DNA of 64,000 nt from Mycolicibacterium lacusdiani (GCF_021916785.1 NZ_JAKCFC010000002.1:186001-250000); one strand, 5' to 3'. Shown: positions 50,032 to 58,954, counted from the first letter of the stretch. The notes: generated by a model from the sequence alone, not told the origin. Made by a program: numbers and translations.

Positions 50032-50835
50032 ATGGAGAAGCAGATCATCGGGCGCGGCCTTCTGGCAGGCGCCCTCGCAGGACTGTTCGCGTTCGTGTTC
50101 GCACGGATCTTCGTCGAACCCGTCATCGACCGGGCGATCGGCTACGAGGACGGCATAGGCGCCGCGCACGAGGCCATGGAGCACGCGGCGTCGGGTGCGG
50201 GGCACAGTCACGGTGGGGACGGCGGCGGGTTCTCGCGCGCCATTCAGATGAACATCGGCATGGGTCTCGGCGTGCTCGCGTTCAGCGTCGCCATCGGTGC
50301 GTTGTTCGCGGTAGTGTTCGCGGTGGCCTTCGGACGGGTGGGGAACGTCTCGGCCAAGCTGCTGTCGCTGTACGTCGCGGGCGGAATGTTGTTGAGCCTG
50401 TACGTGATTCCGTCGCTGAAGTACCCGGCGAGCCCACCTGCGCTCAGCCTGGACGAGACGATCCGTCAGCGGACGCTGCTCTACCTGGCGATGGTGGTGC
50501 TGTCGGCGGCGTTGCTCGTCGGCGCGGTCGCGCTCGGCCGGAGGTGGTCGGCGAGGCTCGGCGCCTGGAACGCGTCTTTGGCGGCAGCGGGGGCCTACGT
50601 CGTCGCCGTCGCCGTGGTGATGCTGATCCTGCCGACGATCGACGAGACGCCGGGCCCGCTGCGCGACGACGCGGGCGCGATCGTCTACGAGGGCTTCCCG
50701 GCCGACGTGCTGTACGACTTCCGGCTGTACTCCCTCGGTGTGCAGGTCGTCATGTACGCGACGATCGGCCTCGCGTTCGCGGCGCTGGTGTCGAAGGTGC
50801 TCGACGGTCGACGCCACGATGCGCTGGCGGCCTGA
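50032..50835 (+). CDS. cbtA: CbtA, cobalt transporter
   Basis: 267 residues with about five to six membrane helices. The first (LLAGALAGLFAFVFARIF) is followed by EPVIDRAIGYED and a His-rich loop HEAMEHAASGAGHSHGGDG, the metal-gathering element of CbtA. TIDETPGP before the last helix is also typical. Co-transcribed with cbtB under the cobalamin riboswitch; together they bring in cobalt for B12 synthesis. The phosphatase gene starts 8 bp after it. Confidence 0.93.
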   Translation: MEKQIIGRGLLAGALAGLFAFVFARIFVEPVIDRAIGYEDGIGAAHEAMEHAASGAGHSHGGDGGGFSRAIQMNIGMGLGVLAFSVAIGALFAVVFAVAFGRVGNVSAKLLSLYVAGGMLLSLYVIPSLKYPASPPALSLDETIRQRTLLYLAMVVLSAALLVGAVALGRRWSARLGAWNASLAAAGAYVVAVAVVMLILPTIDETPGPLRDDAGAIVYEGFPADVLYDFRLYSLGVQVVMYATIGLAFAALVSKVLDGRRHDALAA

Positions 50836-50843
50836 GCAACTCG

Positions 50844-51395
50844 GTGAGTGAAGTCGTCCGGCTGACCCTGGTGTCGCACGGTATGACCGATGCCATGGCA
50901 GCCGGACGATTTCCGATCGACGAGCCCCTCAACGGGCTCGGACAACGCCAACTGGACGCCACCGTCGAACTCGGTCCGATCGACGCGGCGGTGTGCGGGC
51001 CGGAGAAGCGGACCCGTCAGACCGCCGAACTGCTGGGTCTGCGCGCCGAGACCGACGACGCGCTGGCCGACCTCGACTGTGCGACGTGGCGCGGACAGGT
51101 CCTCGGCGGGGTGCCGCCCGCGGAACTCGCCGTCTGGTTGACCGATCCGACGCAAGCCCCGCACGGCGGGGAGTCGGTGGTCGACGTGATGATCCGGGTG
51201 CGAAAGTGGCTCGACTCGCTGGCTGCTCGGCGGGGACGGCTGGCCGCGGTGACGCATCCTGCCGTGATCCGGGCTGCGGTCCTGGTCGCCCTCGACGCGC
51301 CGCCGAGGTCGTTCTGGCGCGTGGACGTGGCACCTGCCAGCAGGACCGTCATGCATCTGCGCGGTCAGGCGTGGACGCTGCGCTCTACCGGTTAG
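50844..51395 (+). CDS. Histidine-phosphatase-superfamily protein with SHG in place of RHG
   Basis: 183 residues. Overall pattern of a CobC/phosphoglycerate-mutase-type enzyme: LVSHGMTDAM at the N-terminus (His12), CGPEKRTRQTAELLG with an Arg pair, GESVVDVMIRV, and VTHPAVIRAAVL with the second His. The first motif is SHG instead of RHG, removing the arginine that binds phosphate. In the riboswitch cassette it could be an alpha-ribazole-phosphate phosphatase for B12, or an inactive relative. GTG start 8 bp after cbtA. Its end overlaps the opposite-strand lipoprotein gene by 11 bp. Confidence 0.85.
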   Translation: MSEVVRLTLVSHGMTDAMAAGRFPIDEPLNGLGQRQLDATVELGPIDAAVCGPEKRTRQTAELLGLRAETDDALADLDCATWRGQVLGGVPPAELAVWLTDPTQAPHGGESVVDVMIRVRKWLDSLAARRGRLAAVTHPAVIRAAVLVALDAPPRSFWRVDVAPASRTVMHLRGQAWTLRSTG

Positions 51396-52764
51396 GCGGT
51401 CCCACCGGGATCAGGCCGAAGGCCTGGGTCGCGATCGACAGCAGCCACCCGGCGGCGATCTGACTGCGGTAGGCGGGCCAGTTGAGCTGGAAGCTGACCA
51501 CCCAGCCTTGGCCGGTGCGGTCGGTGGCGTACCAACTGAACGTCAGGTCGCCCGGCAGGTTGCCGCCCTTGGAGGCGATGTACGTCCAGGTCTTCTGGTC
51601 GAGTTCGATGCCGGGGGTGGCCGACAGGATGGCTCGGACCGGTGCGGCGGGCCCGACGGCGGAGGCCTGCAGCGCTGCATGTACGCGGCAGACGTCCATC
51701 GCGGTGCCGTACCACTCCGCCCCGTAGGGCGACGCCGGCGTGCGGGTGCGTTCCGGATCGGGCTCGTACGGCAGCACGTTGGTCTGGTGCAGCAGTTCCG
51801 CGCGGCGCTGCGGTGATGCCTGCTTCCACTCCTCGCGCACGTCCGGCTTGCCCCAGCCGACGGAGAACATCTCGTGGGCGGTGGGGAACGGTGTCATCGC
51901 CGCCGGGTCGTGGTGGCCTGCGGTCGCCAGCGCGCGTTCCACCGCGCCGGGCCCGAGGCGTGCGATGAGCATGTCGGTGGCCATGTTGTCGCTGGCCGAG
52001 ATCATCTCCTGCGCGGCGTCCCGCACCGACACGCTGGCACCCGGCGGCAGGTCGTCGAAACCGGCGGAGCCGACGACCTTGGCTTCCTTGGTGATCACCA
52101 GTTGCTCGTCCCAGGTGAGGGTGCCCGCGTTGACGGCCTCGCTGACCGCCAGCAGCACGTACAGCTTGAAGATCGAGGCCAGCGGCAGCGACTCGTCGAC
52201 GTTGGTGCCCATGACCTTGGTGCACTTGCCGCTGGACACCTTCGACGCGGCGTACGAATAGCGGGCGCCCGACTTGGTGATCTCGGCGTCGACGTCCGAC
52301 CACTGCTTGATCTGCGGCTTGACCAACGTCATCTCGAAGCGGTCGACCAGGCCGCCGTCGTTGGTGCGCAGCTTGACGTCCTGGGCCACCTGATACGACG
52401 TCACCAGGTGCAGGGTGGCCGACCCGGCGCCGACCTCGATCCCGGTGACGGTGATCGGCCGGTCCGCCCACAGGCGGTCCATGGCACCGGCGACGGGTTC
52501 GATCAGCTCCGGGCTGGCGAGGGTACCGACGGTGACGGTACCGATGGGCCAGTCCGAGTTGACCATGTCGACGAGCTGCTTGGCCCGCAGGCCCTGCGGG
52601 GTGTTCGTGTCGATCCGAGTCCCGTACGCGGCCTCGGCGGGAGCCGGACCGGTAGGAGCGCAACCGCAGGCCAGGACTGCGACCAGCATCGCGGCGATCG
52701 TCGCTCCGACCGCCCGGTGTCGCATCCGGCCTGCGTTACGCCTTGGCGCCGGTCCTCGTGACAT
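51385..52764 (-). CDS. lpqF: Serine-hydrolase/beta-lactamase-like lipoprotein (LpqF)
   Basis: 459 residues. Signal sequence with lipobox VLACGC (Cys about 35). An N-terminal NTF2-like domain (about 60-160) precedes the beta-lactamase-like domain with SIFK (Ser nucleophile, Lys) in LPLASIFKLYVLL and SDN in ISASDNMATD. Related to Rv3593. May act on peptidoglycan or an ester rather than beta-lactams; substrate unknown. ATG 52764 chosen for the signal-peptide length. 14 bp downstream of mhuD, so the two may be one transcript. Confidence 0.92.
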   Translation of the reverse strand: MSRGPAPRRNAGRMRHRAVGATIAAMLVAVLACGCAPTGPAPAEAAYGTRIDTNTPQGLRAKQLVDMVNSDWPIGTVTVGTLASPELIEPVAGAMDRLWADRPITVTGIEVGAGSATLHLVTSYQVAQDVKLRTNDGGLVDRFEMTLVKPQIKQWSDVDAEITKSGARYSYAASKVSSGKCTKVMGTNVDESLPLASIFKLYVLLAVSEAVNAGTLTWDEQLVITKEAKVVGSAGFDDLPPGASVSVRDAAQEMISASDNMATDMLIARLGPGAVERALATAGHHDPAAMTPFPTAHEMFSVGWGKPDVREEWKQASPQRRAELLHQTNVLPYEPDPERTRTPASPYGAEWYGTAMDVCRVHAALQASAVGPAAPVRAILSATPGIELDQKTWTYIASKGGNLPGDLTFSWYATDRTGQGWVVSFQLNWPAYRSQIAAGWLLSIATQAFGLIPVGPPNR

Positions 52765-52778
52765 CGATTCCCACGTCG

Positions 52779-53090
52779 CTACGATTCCGACCGTTGGACG
52801 TCGAGCACGACCTCGAACTCGAGCAGTGACGCACCGGTGGCGACGGGATTCGCGCGCTGGCCGGCGTGGGCTTCTACGGCTGGGCCGCTGGCCCAGGCCT
52901 GGAATGCCTCTTCGGACTCCCATTGTGTGACGACGAAGTAGCGGTCCTCGCCCTTGACCGGGCGGAGCAGCTGAAAGCCGAGGAAACCGGGCTGGCCGTC
53001 GACGGCGTGGGCGCGGTTCGCGAAGCGCTTCTCCAACTCGGGGCCGGCGTCCGGCGGAACTTCGATCGCGTTGATCTTCACCACGGGCAT
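52779..53090 (-). CDS. mhuD: Heme-degrading monooxygenase MhuD
   Basis: 103 residues, a ferredoxin-fold dimeric oxygenase. Breaks heme to mycobilin and iron without releasing CO. Asn7, Trp66 and His75 (KINAIE, AWASGP, EAHAG), the heme-coordinating and distorting residues, are all at the positions of the M. tuberculosis enzyme. Start chosen at the ATG 53090 that aligns with that protein; an in-frame ATG two codons upstream is also possible. Divergent from the hydrolase gene. Corresponds to Rv3592. Confidence 0.95.
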   Translation of the reverse strand: MPVVKINAIEVPPDAGPELEKRFANRAHAVDGQPGFLGFQLLRPVKGEDRYFVVTQWESEEAFQAWASGPAVEAHAGQRANPVATGASLLEFEVVLDVQRSES

Positions 53091-53133
53091 GGGCATCAGG
53101 CTACCGCCCCCGGTCCCGGGGCAGTATTAGCCC

Positions 53134-53904
53134 ATGCGGACCGAACTGCTGACCGACAGGGGCGGTCGGGGAGAGCCGGTGGTGCTGGTGCACGGTCTGA
53201 TGGGGCGGGGGAGCACCTGGTCGCGTCAGATCCCGTGGCTGACCGACGTCGCTCGGGTCTACACCTACGACGCGCCATGGCATCGCGGCCGTGACGTCGA
53301 GGACTCGGAGCCGATCAGCACCGAGCGGTTCGTCGCCGATCTCGGCGACGCGGTGGTCTCGCTCGGTCGCCCGGTGACGCTGGTCGGTCACTCCATGGGG
53401 GGCCTGCACTCGTGGTGCCTGGCCGCTGAGCGGCCCGACCTGGTGCGCGCTCTCGTCGTGGAGGACATGGCGCCGGACTTCCGCGGGCGTACGACGGGAC
53501 CGTGGGAGCCGTGGGTGTACGCACTGCCGGAGGAGTTCACGTCGCACCGGCAGATCCTCGACGCGTTCGGTGACGTCGCGGGGCGCTACTTCGCCGAGGC
53601 GTTCGACCGCACGCCGACGGGGTGGCGGCTGCACGGCCGCACCGAGCGGTGGGTCGAGATCGCGGCGGAGTGGGGCTCCCGCGACTACTGGACGCAGTGG
53701 CACGCGGTGCGGGCGCCGACGCTGCTCATCGAGGCGGGCAACTCGGTGACACCACCCGGTCAGATGCGCCACATGCACGAGACCGGTTCCCGGACAACCT
53801 ATTTGGAGGTGCCGGGCGCCGGCCACCTGGTGCACGACGATGCGCCGGAGGAATACCGCCACGCGGTGCTCGCGTTCTCATCGACGTTCGCCGGAGGCGC
53901 CTGA
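53134..53904 (+). CDS. Alpha/beta hydrolase (Rv3591c-like)
   Basis: 256 residues. VVLVHGLMGRGSTW (oxyanion hole), nucleophile elbow LVGHSMGGLHSW with catalytic Ser, and C-terminal GAGHLVHDDAPE with catalytic His, forming an intact triad. Cytoplasmic; ester or amide substrate unknown. ATG start at 53134. The 3' end overlaps the opposite-strand small membrane protein gene by 27 bp. Confidence 0.92.
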   Translation: MRTELLTDRGGRGEPVVLVHGLMGRGSTWSRQIPWLTDVARVYTYDAPWHRGRDVEDSEPISTERFVADLGDAVVSLGRPVTLVGHSMGGLHSWCLAAERPDLVRALVVEDMAPDFRGRTTGPWEPWVYALPEEFTSHRQILDAFGDVAGRYFAEAFDRTPTGWRLHGRTERWVEIAAEWGSRDYWTQWHAVRAPTLLIEAGNSVTPPGQMRHMHETGSRTTYLEVPGAGHLVHDDAPEEYRHAVLAFSSTFAGGA

Positions 53905-54099
53905 CGCCGGCCAGGCCGGGCTCTGCTCGAAGCGGGTGCGGGCCGCATCGGCGTCGTGCTGGATGCGGTAGAAGTCGGGGTCGTCGGCGACGCCGTCGTA
54001 GTAGGTCCGGACCGGCTGACCGCGGTGCGACGACCAGCTCAGTAGGGCCGCCACGGCGAACGGTGCGGAGAGGATGAGGAAGGTGAGCAAGATGTCCAT
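53878..54099 (-). CDS. Small membrane protein, hypothetical
   Basis: 73 residues. One membrane helix at about 3-22 (ILLTFLILSAPFAVAALLSW), then a polar cytoplasmic or outside part with DPDFYRIQHDADAARTRFEQ. No family recognised, but the hydrophobic start and coding-like composition support it. Overlaps the convergent hydrolase gene by 27 bp. It faces away from the regulator gene, which starts 72 bp on. Confidence 0.65.
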   Translation of the reverse strand: MDILLTFLILSAPFAVAALLSWSSHRGQPVRTYYDGVADDPDFYRIQHDADAARTRFEQSPAWPASGASGERR

Positions 54100-54136
54100 G
54101 GCAGCAATTGTTCGACCTTTTAGATCCCGCCAACAG

Positions 54137-54171
54137 TGGCAGAACTGACTGAGGAGGATAAGATACTGCCA
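54137..54171 (+). promoter_or_regulatory. Inverted repeat bracketing the ribosome site of the GlxA-type regulator
   Basis: TGGCAG (54137-54142) and CTGCCA (54166-54171) flank the GAGGAGG ribosome site. It could be an operator for autoregulation or an RNA hairpin with the site in its loop. Confidence 0.35.
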
Positions 54172-55136
54172 TGATCAAGACCGTCTCGGCTCTGGTGCTC
54201 GACGGGTTGGCCGTCTTCGAGTTCGGCGTCCTGTGCGAGGTGTTCGGAATCGACCGCTCCGCTGACGGCGTGCCCAACTTCGACTTCAAGATCTGCGGGC
54301 CCGAACCGGGCAAGCCGCTGCGGACGTCGGTCGGCGCCTGGCTCACCCCCGACCACGGCTACGACGACCTCGTCGGCGCCGACCTGGTCGCGATCCCCGC
54401 CATCTCGGGCGGGACCTACCCGGAGGAGGCACTCGCCGCCATCCGGCAGGCCGCCGAGTCCGGCTCGATCATCCTCACCGTCTGCTCGGGCGCCTTCGTG
54501 GCGGGTGCGGCCGGTCTGCTCGACGGGCGAGCCTGCACCACGCACTGGATGCACGCCGACGAACTGGCGGCCATGTACCCGACGGCGAAGGTCGACCGCA
54601 ACGTCCTCTACGTCGACGACGGCAACCTGATCACCAGCGCGGGCACGGCTGCCGGCATCGACGCATGCCTGCACCTGGTACGCCGCGAACTGGGCAGTGA
54701 GGTCACCAACGTGATCGCGCGCCGGATGGTCGTCCCGCCGCACCGCGACGGCGGTCAACGCCAGTACATCGACCAGCCGATCCCGGTGCGGTGCTCGGAA
54801 GGCTTTGCGCCCCATCTCGATTGGATCCTGTCCAACCTCGATAAGCCGCACACCGTGAACACGCTCGCCAAGCGAGCGAGCATGTCGGCGCGGACGTTCG
54901 CGCGGCGCTTCGTCGAGGAGACCGGTCGCACGCCGATGCAGTGGGTCACCGACCAGCGCGTGCTCTACGCGCGCCGACTCCTCGAGGAGACCGACCTGGA
55001 CATCGACCAGGTCGCAGACCGCTCAGGGTTCGGCACCGCCACGCTGCTACGCCATCACTTCCGGCGCATCATCGGCGTGACGCCGTCGGACTACCGGCGC
55101 CGGTTCTCGTGCACCGACTGTGCGGCCACGGCCTGA
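54171..55136 (+). CDS. GlxA-family transcriptional regulator (DJ-1/PfpI domain + AraC)
   Basis: 321 residues. N-terminal DJ-1/PfpI-like domain (about 5-180) with the elbow ILTVCSGAFVAGAAG (Cys at about 104), and C-terminal AraC-type double helix-turn-helix, NTLAKRASMSARTFARRF and VADRSGFGTATLLRHHF, at about 225-310. Such proteins sense small molecules (amino acids, amides) through the first domain. Target unknown. GAGGAGG upstream of the ATG. Convergent with the cyclase gene 13 bp on. Confidence 0.93.
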   Translation: MIKTVSALVLDGLAVFEFGVLCEVFGIDRSADGVPNFDFKICGPEPGKPLRTSVGAWLTPDHGYDDLVGADLVAIPAISGGTYPEEALAAIRQAAESGSIILTVCSGAFVAGAAGLLDGRACTTHWMHADELAAMYPTAKVDRNVLYVDDGNLITSAGTAAGIDACLHLVRRELGSEVTNVIARRMVVPPHRDGGQRQYIDQPIPVRCSEGFAPHLDWILSNLDKPHTVNTLAKRASMSARTFARRFVEETGRTPMQWVTDQRVLYARRLLEETDLDIDQVADRSGFGTATLLRHHFRRIIGVTPSDYRRRFSCTDCAATA

Positions 55137-55149
55137 CGCATACTCGGAG

Positions 55150-56502
55150 CTACAGCGAGTAGAGGTGCCACGGCCCCGGCACGCCCTTGAGGTCGTGCAC
55201 GCCGCGTGAGGTGAACGTGCGCAGCGAACCCGCGACGATCTCGCGGACCGTCGAGGACACGAGTACCTCACCGGGAGCCGCCAGCGCCGCGATCCGCGCG
55301 CCGATGTGCACGGCCATGCCCGCGATGTCGTCGCCGCGCATCTCCACCTCGCCGGCGTGCACGCCCACGCGGACCTCGAGGTCGATCGATGCCACGGCGT
55401 CGACGATGGCCTCGGCGCAGTCCAGTGCACCGCTCGGGCTCGTGAACGTTGCGATGAAACCGTCTCCGGCGGTGTTGATCTCGTGCCCGCGAAATCTGTC
55501 GAGCGTGTTGCGGACCGTGGCGTCGTGGTGGTCGAGCAGGTCCCGCCACCGGTCGTCGCCGAGGGTGGCTGCGCGCGCCGTCGACCCCACGATGTCGGTG
55601 ATGACGACGGTGCTCAGCACCCGTTCGGCGTCGGCCTCCCCGCGGGACCCGGTGACGAATTCCTCGACCTCGTCGAGCACCGGCCCGGCGTCACCGATCC
55701 AGTACAGGGAGTCGTCACCGGGCAACTCGACGTAGCGCGCACAGGAGATGTGGTCGCCGAGGTAGCGCCCGTGCTCGACGCCGACGAACGCCGAGTCCCT
55801 GCGGTGCATCACCAGCGTCGGGGTGGTGATCAACGAGAGTTTGTGTCGCACATCGGCTCCCGCGATCACCTCGCTGGACTTGCGGGCCATGCTCGGGGAG
55901 GCGGCCCGGTTGCCCGCGTGGTCCCACCAGCTGCGGAATGCGCGGTCGGACGCCACCGACGGCGCGACGATGCGCAACACGTCGAAACCCCGTTCGACTG
56001 CGTCTGGTTCGTGCGCGATGGTGGTGAACGGGGACGCCCCGTCGGACTTGGTGCCGAACTCGTAGTCGGCCGCCCAGAGCGCTCGTGCGCTCGCATTGAC
56101 CAGCACCAGGTGGCTGACGCGGTCCGGATGGTCGGCGGCCAGCAGCAGTGCACTGACCGCGGTGAACCCGGACGCGAGCACCGCAGCGCGCTCGGAGCCC
56201 ATGGCATCGAGCACCGTGATCGCGTCCTCGGCCCAGCACGACGGCGTGACGGTGGCATCCGATCCGATCCGCGAGGACATCCCCATTCCGCGCTGATCGA
56301 AGCGGATGACGCGGCAAAAGCTCGACAGTCGCCGGTAGAAGCGGTACATCGCCGGTTCGGCGTCCATCACGTCGATCGGCACGAACGGCCCGGGCATGAC
56401 GATCAGGTCGATCGGCCCATCGCCGAGGACCTGGTAGGCGATGTCGAGGTCGAAGCGCGACGCGAACTGGATTCGCGCCGCTTGGAATCGACGTCCGGCC
56501 AC
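55150..56502 (-). CDS. Alpha/beta-hydrolase-like domain fused to class III adenylate/guanylate cyclase
   Basis: 450 residues. First part (about 1-270) is a hydrolase fold ([31 protein letters not shown]), but the nucleophile elbow reads VLASGFTAV, without the usual G-x-S-x-G. It is therefore probably a sensor domain. The second (about 285-450) is the class III nucleotide cyclase: [10 protein letters not shown] with metal Asp, [14 protein letters not shown] with the second Asp, and [11 protein letters not shown]. Mycobacteria have several such fusions. cAMP production is likely but unshown. GTG start. Confidence 0.9.
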   Translation of the reverse strand: MAGRRFQAARIQFASRFDLDIAYQVLGDGPIDLIVMPGPFVPIDVMDAEPAMYRFYRRLSSFCRVIRFDQRGMGMSSRIGSDATVTPSCWAEDAITVLDAMGSERAAVLASGFTAVSALLLAADHPDRVSHLVLVNASARALWAADYEFGTKSDGASPFTTIAHEPDAVERGFDVLRIVAPSVASDRAFRSWWDHAGNRAASPSMARKSSEVIAGADVRHKLSLITTPTLVMHRRDSAFVGVEHGRYLGDHISCARYVELPGDDSLYWIGDAGPVLDEVEEFVTGSRGEADAERVLSTVVITDIVGSTARAATLGDDRWRDLLDHHDATVRNTLDRFRGHEINTAGDGFIATFTSPSGALDCAEAIVDAVASIDLEVRVGVHAGEVEMRGDDIAGMAVHIGARIAALAAPGEVLVSSTVREIVAGSLRTFTSRGVHDLKGVPGPWHLYSL

Positions 56503-56542
56503 CCGTCGAGGCTAATCCACCGACCTGCTCCGGCGTGTAGAA

Positions 56543-57451
56543 CTAGCCGCCCTCGCCGGCCAGTGCGAACAACCCGTCGGCGGTCTGTTCGACCAGGCCG
56601 TCGCTCAGCAGGGACAGCAGGGCCCGGTCGCGTTGGACGGTGTCGGTCAGCCACACCACGTCGAGTTCGGCGCGCGGGACGGGAGAGGCGTTCGCGCGCA
56701 ACACGTCCAGCAACCGGCCGCGCACCTGGCGATCGGTGCCGGTGAAGCGTTGCGGCCGCCGTGCGGGTGTGGTCGCAGGTGGGTAGCCCGCGGACCGCCA
56801 GGCGCACGAGCCGAGCGGACAGATGCCGCACTTCGGCGATCGTGCCGTGCACACCGTCGCGCCCAGTTCCATCACCGCGACCGAGAAGCGCGGTGCCCGT
56901 TCATCGTTCGGCAGCAGGGCTTCGACGTCGGCGAGGTCGCGCACGCTGGCAGGGGAGTCGGCCCGTCCGTGGACGGCACGTGCCACCACGCGGCGCACGT
57001 TGGTGTCGACGACGGGCACCCGCATGCCGTAGGCGAAGCAGGCCACGGCGCGTGCGGTGTACACCCCGACGCCGGGCAGCGTCAGCAGCGTGTCGACGTC
57101 GGCGGGCACCTCGTCGCCGTGGTCGGTGGCGATGGTGGTCGCGCATTCGTGCAGTCGCTTCGCCCGCCGCGGGTAGCCGAGCTTGCCCCAGGCCCGCAGG
57201 ACGTCGGCCTGCGACGCCGCCGCGGTCGCCGACGGGGTCGGCCACCGCGCGATCCAGTCGCGCCAGATCGGCTCGACCCGGACCACGGGGGTCTGCTGCA
57301 ACATGAACTCGCTGACGAGGATCTGCCACGCGCTGACCCCCGGCCGACGCCACGGTAGGTCCCGCTGCTCACGGTCGTACCAGTCCAGCAAAACCGTCGC
57401 GTCGAGGCTCACAGTGCTCTCGCCGAACGGCTCAGGCAAGATGACACCCAT
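56543..57451 (-). CDS. mutY: A/G-specific adenine DNA glycosylase MutY
   Basis: 302 residues. Removes A opposite 8-oxoG. Catalytic Glu48 (VSEFMLQQTP), helix-hairpin-helix LLTLPGVGVYTARAV and Asp149 (VPVVDTN) are present. The 4Fe-4S cluster ligands Cys201, Cys208, Cys211 and Cys216 (CTARSPKCGICPLGSC) are complete. The start at 57451 aligns with the M. tuberculosis protein. It shares the palindrome CATG with the divergent canB start; GTG at 57410-57412 is an alternative. Confidence 0.95.
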   Translation of the reverse strand: MGVILPEPFGESTVSLDATVLLDWYDREQRDLPWRRPGVSAWQILVSEFMLQQTPVVRVEPIWRDWIARWPTPSATAAASQADVLRAWGKLGYPRRAKRLHECATTIATDHGDEVPADVDTLLTLPGVGVYTARAVACFAYGMRVPVVDTNVRRVVARAVHGRADSPASVRDLADVEALLPNDERAPRFSVAVMELGATVCTARSPKCGICPLGSCAWRSAGYPPATTPARRPQRFTGTDRQVRGRLLDVLRANASPVPRAELDVVWLTDTVQRDRALLSLLSDGLVEQTADGLFALAGEGG

Positions 57452-58070
57452 GCCGAATTCGAATCCCGTGAGCGCATGGAAGGCACTACGCGAGGGTAAC
57501 GACCGCTTCGTCAGCGGTAAGCCCCTGCATCCAAGCCAGGGCATCGCCGACCGGGAGCGCCTCGTCGACGGCCAGAAGCCGACGGCGGTGCTGTTCGGGT
57601 GTTCGGACAGCCGCGTCGCGGCCGAGATCATCTTCGATCAGGGCCTTGGCGACATGTTCGTCGTGCGCACCGCAGGCCACGTCATCGACTCGGCGGTGCT
57701 GGGCTCGATCGAGTTCGCGATCAACGTGCTGGGCGTACCGCTGATCGTCGTGCTCGGCCACGACAGCTGTGGCGCGGTCAAGGCGACTCTGACGGCGATC
57801 GACGAGGGCGCGGTGCCCGGCGGGTACGTGCGCGACGTCGTGGAACGCGTGACGCCGTCGATCCTGATGGGCAGGCGCGAGGGGATGACGAACCTCGACG
57901 AGTTCGAGGCCAAGCACGTCAACGAGACCGTGCAGCAGCTCCGGGACCGCTCCACTGCGATCCGCGATGCGCTGGAGGCGGGCACCGTCGCGGTGGTCGG
58001 CGCGACCTATCACCTCGCCGATGGACGCACCGAGCGGCGTGCCCACATCGGCGACATCGGCGAAGCCTGA
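57450..58070 (+). CDS. canB: Beta-class carbonic anhydrase
   Basis: 206 residues. Hydrates CO2 reversibly. Zinc ligands and partners: Cys51, Asp53 and Arg55 in FGCSDSRVA, and His104 and Cys107 in LGHDSCGAV. The start MPNSNPVSAWKALREGN aligns with M. tuberculosis CanB (Rv3588c); ATG 57441 would add three residues. The ATG overlaps the complementary mutY ATG within CATG, so the canB promoter must lie inside mutY coding sequence unless mutY starts later. Confidence 0.95.
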   Translation: MPNSNPVSAWKALREGNDRFVSGKPLHPSQGIADRERLVDGQKPTAVLFGCSDSRVAAEIIFDQGLGDMFVVRTAGHVIDSAVLGSIEFAINVLGVPLIVVLGHDSCGAVKATLTAIDEGAVPGGYVRDVVERVTPSILMGRREGMTNLDEFEAKHVNETVQQLRDRSTAIRDALEAGTVAVVGATYHLADGRTERRAHIGDIGEA

Positions 58071-58140
58071 CGCGAGTTTCGTCACGAGACTGGACGGCGA
58101 CACGCCGAGCACGGTCGGACGATAGGGCGTGACCTGCCCT

Positions 58141-58146
58141 TACCGT
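58141..58146 (+). promoter_or_regulatory. -10 element (TACCGT) of the Rv3587c-like gene
   Basis: TACCGT ends 6 nt before the GTG start at 58153, in the leaderless arrangement. Confidence 0.4.
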
Positions 58147-58152
58147 TGAAAT

Positions 58153-58938
58153 GTGCTGGATACAGAACCGCATCGGCCGCTGCCGCCGGAGATCTACAAG
58201 CGGCGCCGGATGCTCGCGATCGGCGTTGCCGCGTTCGTCATCGCCCTAGTCGTGGCGATCGTCTTCGTCGTCGTGGCGAACTCCTCGGGTGATTCGTCGG
58301 CCGGTGATGGTGCCTCGAACAGCTCCACTGCTGCCGCCCCCACACCGCTGCCCGGCGAGAACCCCGAGGTCAAGACCCCGGTTCAGCCGCCAGCCCAGCA
58401 GCTCCCGCCGCCGACGCCCACCCCGACGGCCGCCGTCGTGCCGCCGCCGGTGCTGCAGGAGGGCGACGACTGCCCGGATTCGACGCTCGCGGTCAAGGGC
58501 ATCACCAGCCAGCCCAACTACGTGATCGGCGACCAGCCGAAGTTCACCATGGTCGTCACGAACATCGGCCTGGTGGCCTGCCAGCGCGACGTCGGCGCCG
58601 CAGTGCTCGCCGCGTACGTCTACTCGCTGAACAACGACCGCCTGTGGTCGAACCTGGACTGCGCGCCGTCCAACGAGACGCTGGTGAAGACGTTCAACCC
58701 CGGCGAGCAGGTCACCACCGAGGTCACGTGGACCGGCATGGGCTCGGCCGCCAACTGCCCGCTGCCCCGCGAACCGATCGGACCCGGCACCTACAACCTG
58801 GTGGTGCAACTCGGGAACCTGAGGTCCGCGGCAGTGCCGTTCGTCCTCGCCGAGGCGGCGCCGCCCGCGCCGGGCGAAGCCCCGCCGGAGCCGGCGCCCG
58901 TGGCACCCGAGGGCGAAGTCCCAGCGCCGGTCGGCTGA
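58153..58938 (+). CDS. Proline-rich membrane-anchored protein (Rv3587c-like)
   Basis: 261 residues. Short cytoplasmic N-terminus (LPPEIYKRRR), one helix at about 20-43 (LAIGVAAFVIALVVAIVFVVV), a Ser/Pro-rich linker, then an extracytoplasmic beta-sandwich-like domain (about 105-230) with four cysteines (DDCPDS, ACQRD, LDCAPS, NCPLPREPIG) that probably form disulfides. A Pro/Ala/Glu tail ends it. Conserved in mycobacteria next to canB and disA; function unknown. GTG start with TACCGT 6 nt upstream. Convergent with disA. Confidence 0.85.
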   Translation: MLDTEPHRPLPPEIYKRRRMLAIGVAAFVIALVVAIVFVVVANSSGDSSAGDGASNSSTAAAPTPLPGENPEVKTPVQPPAQQLPPPTPTPTAAVVPPPVLQEGDDCPDSTLAVKGITSQPNYVIGDQPKFTMVVTNIGLVACQRDVGAAVLAAYVYSLNNDRLWSNLDCAPSNETLVKTFNPGEQVTTEVTWTGMGSAANCPLPREPIGPGTYNLVVQLGNLRSAAVPFVLAEAAPPAPGEAPPEPAPVAPEGEVPAPVG

Positions 58939-58954
58939 CCGCCCCCATATTTTC

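Noticed and set aside
50544..50843. Upstream extension of the histidine phosphatase
   Set aside because: This frame runs through cbtA out of register; the start at 50844 follows the cbtA stop.
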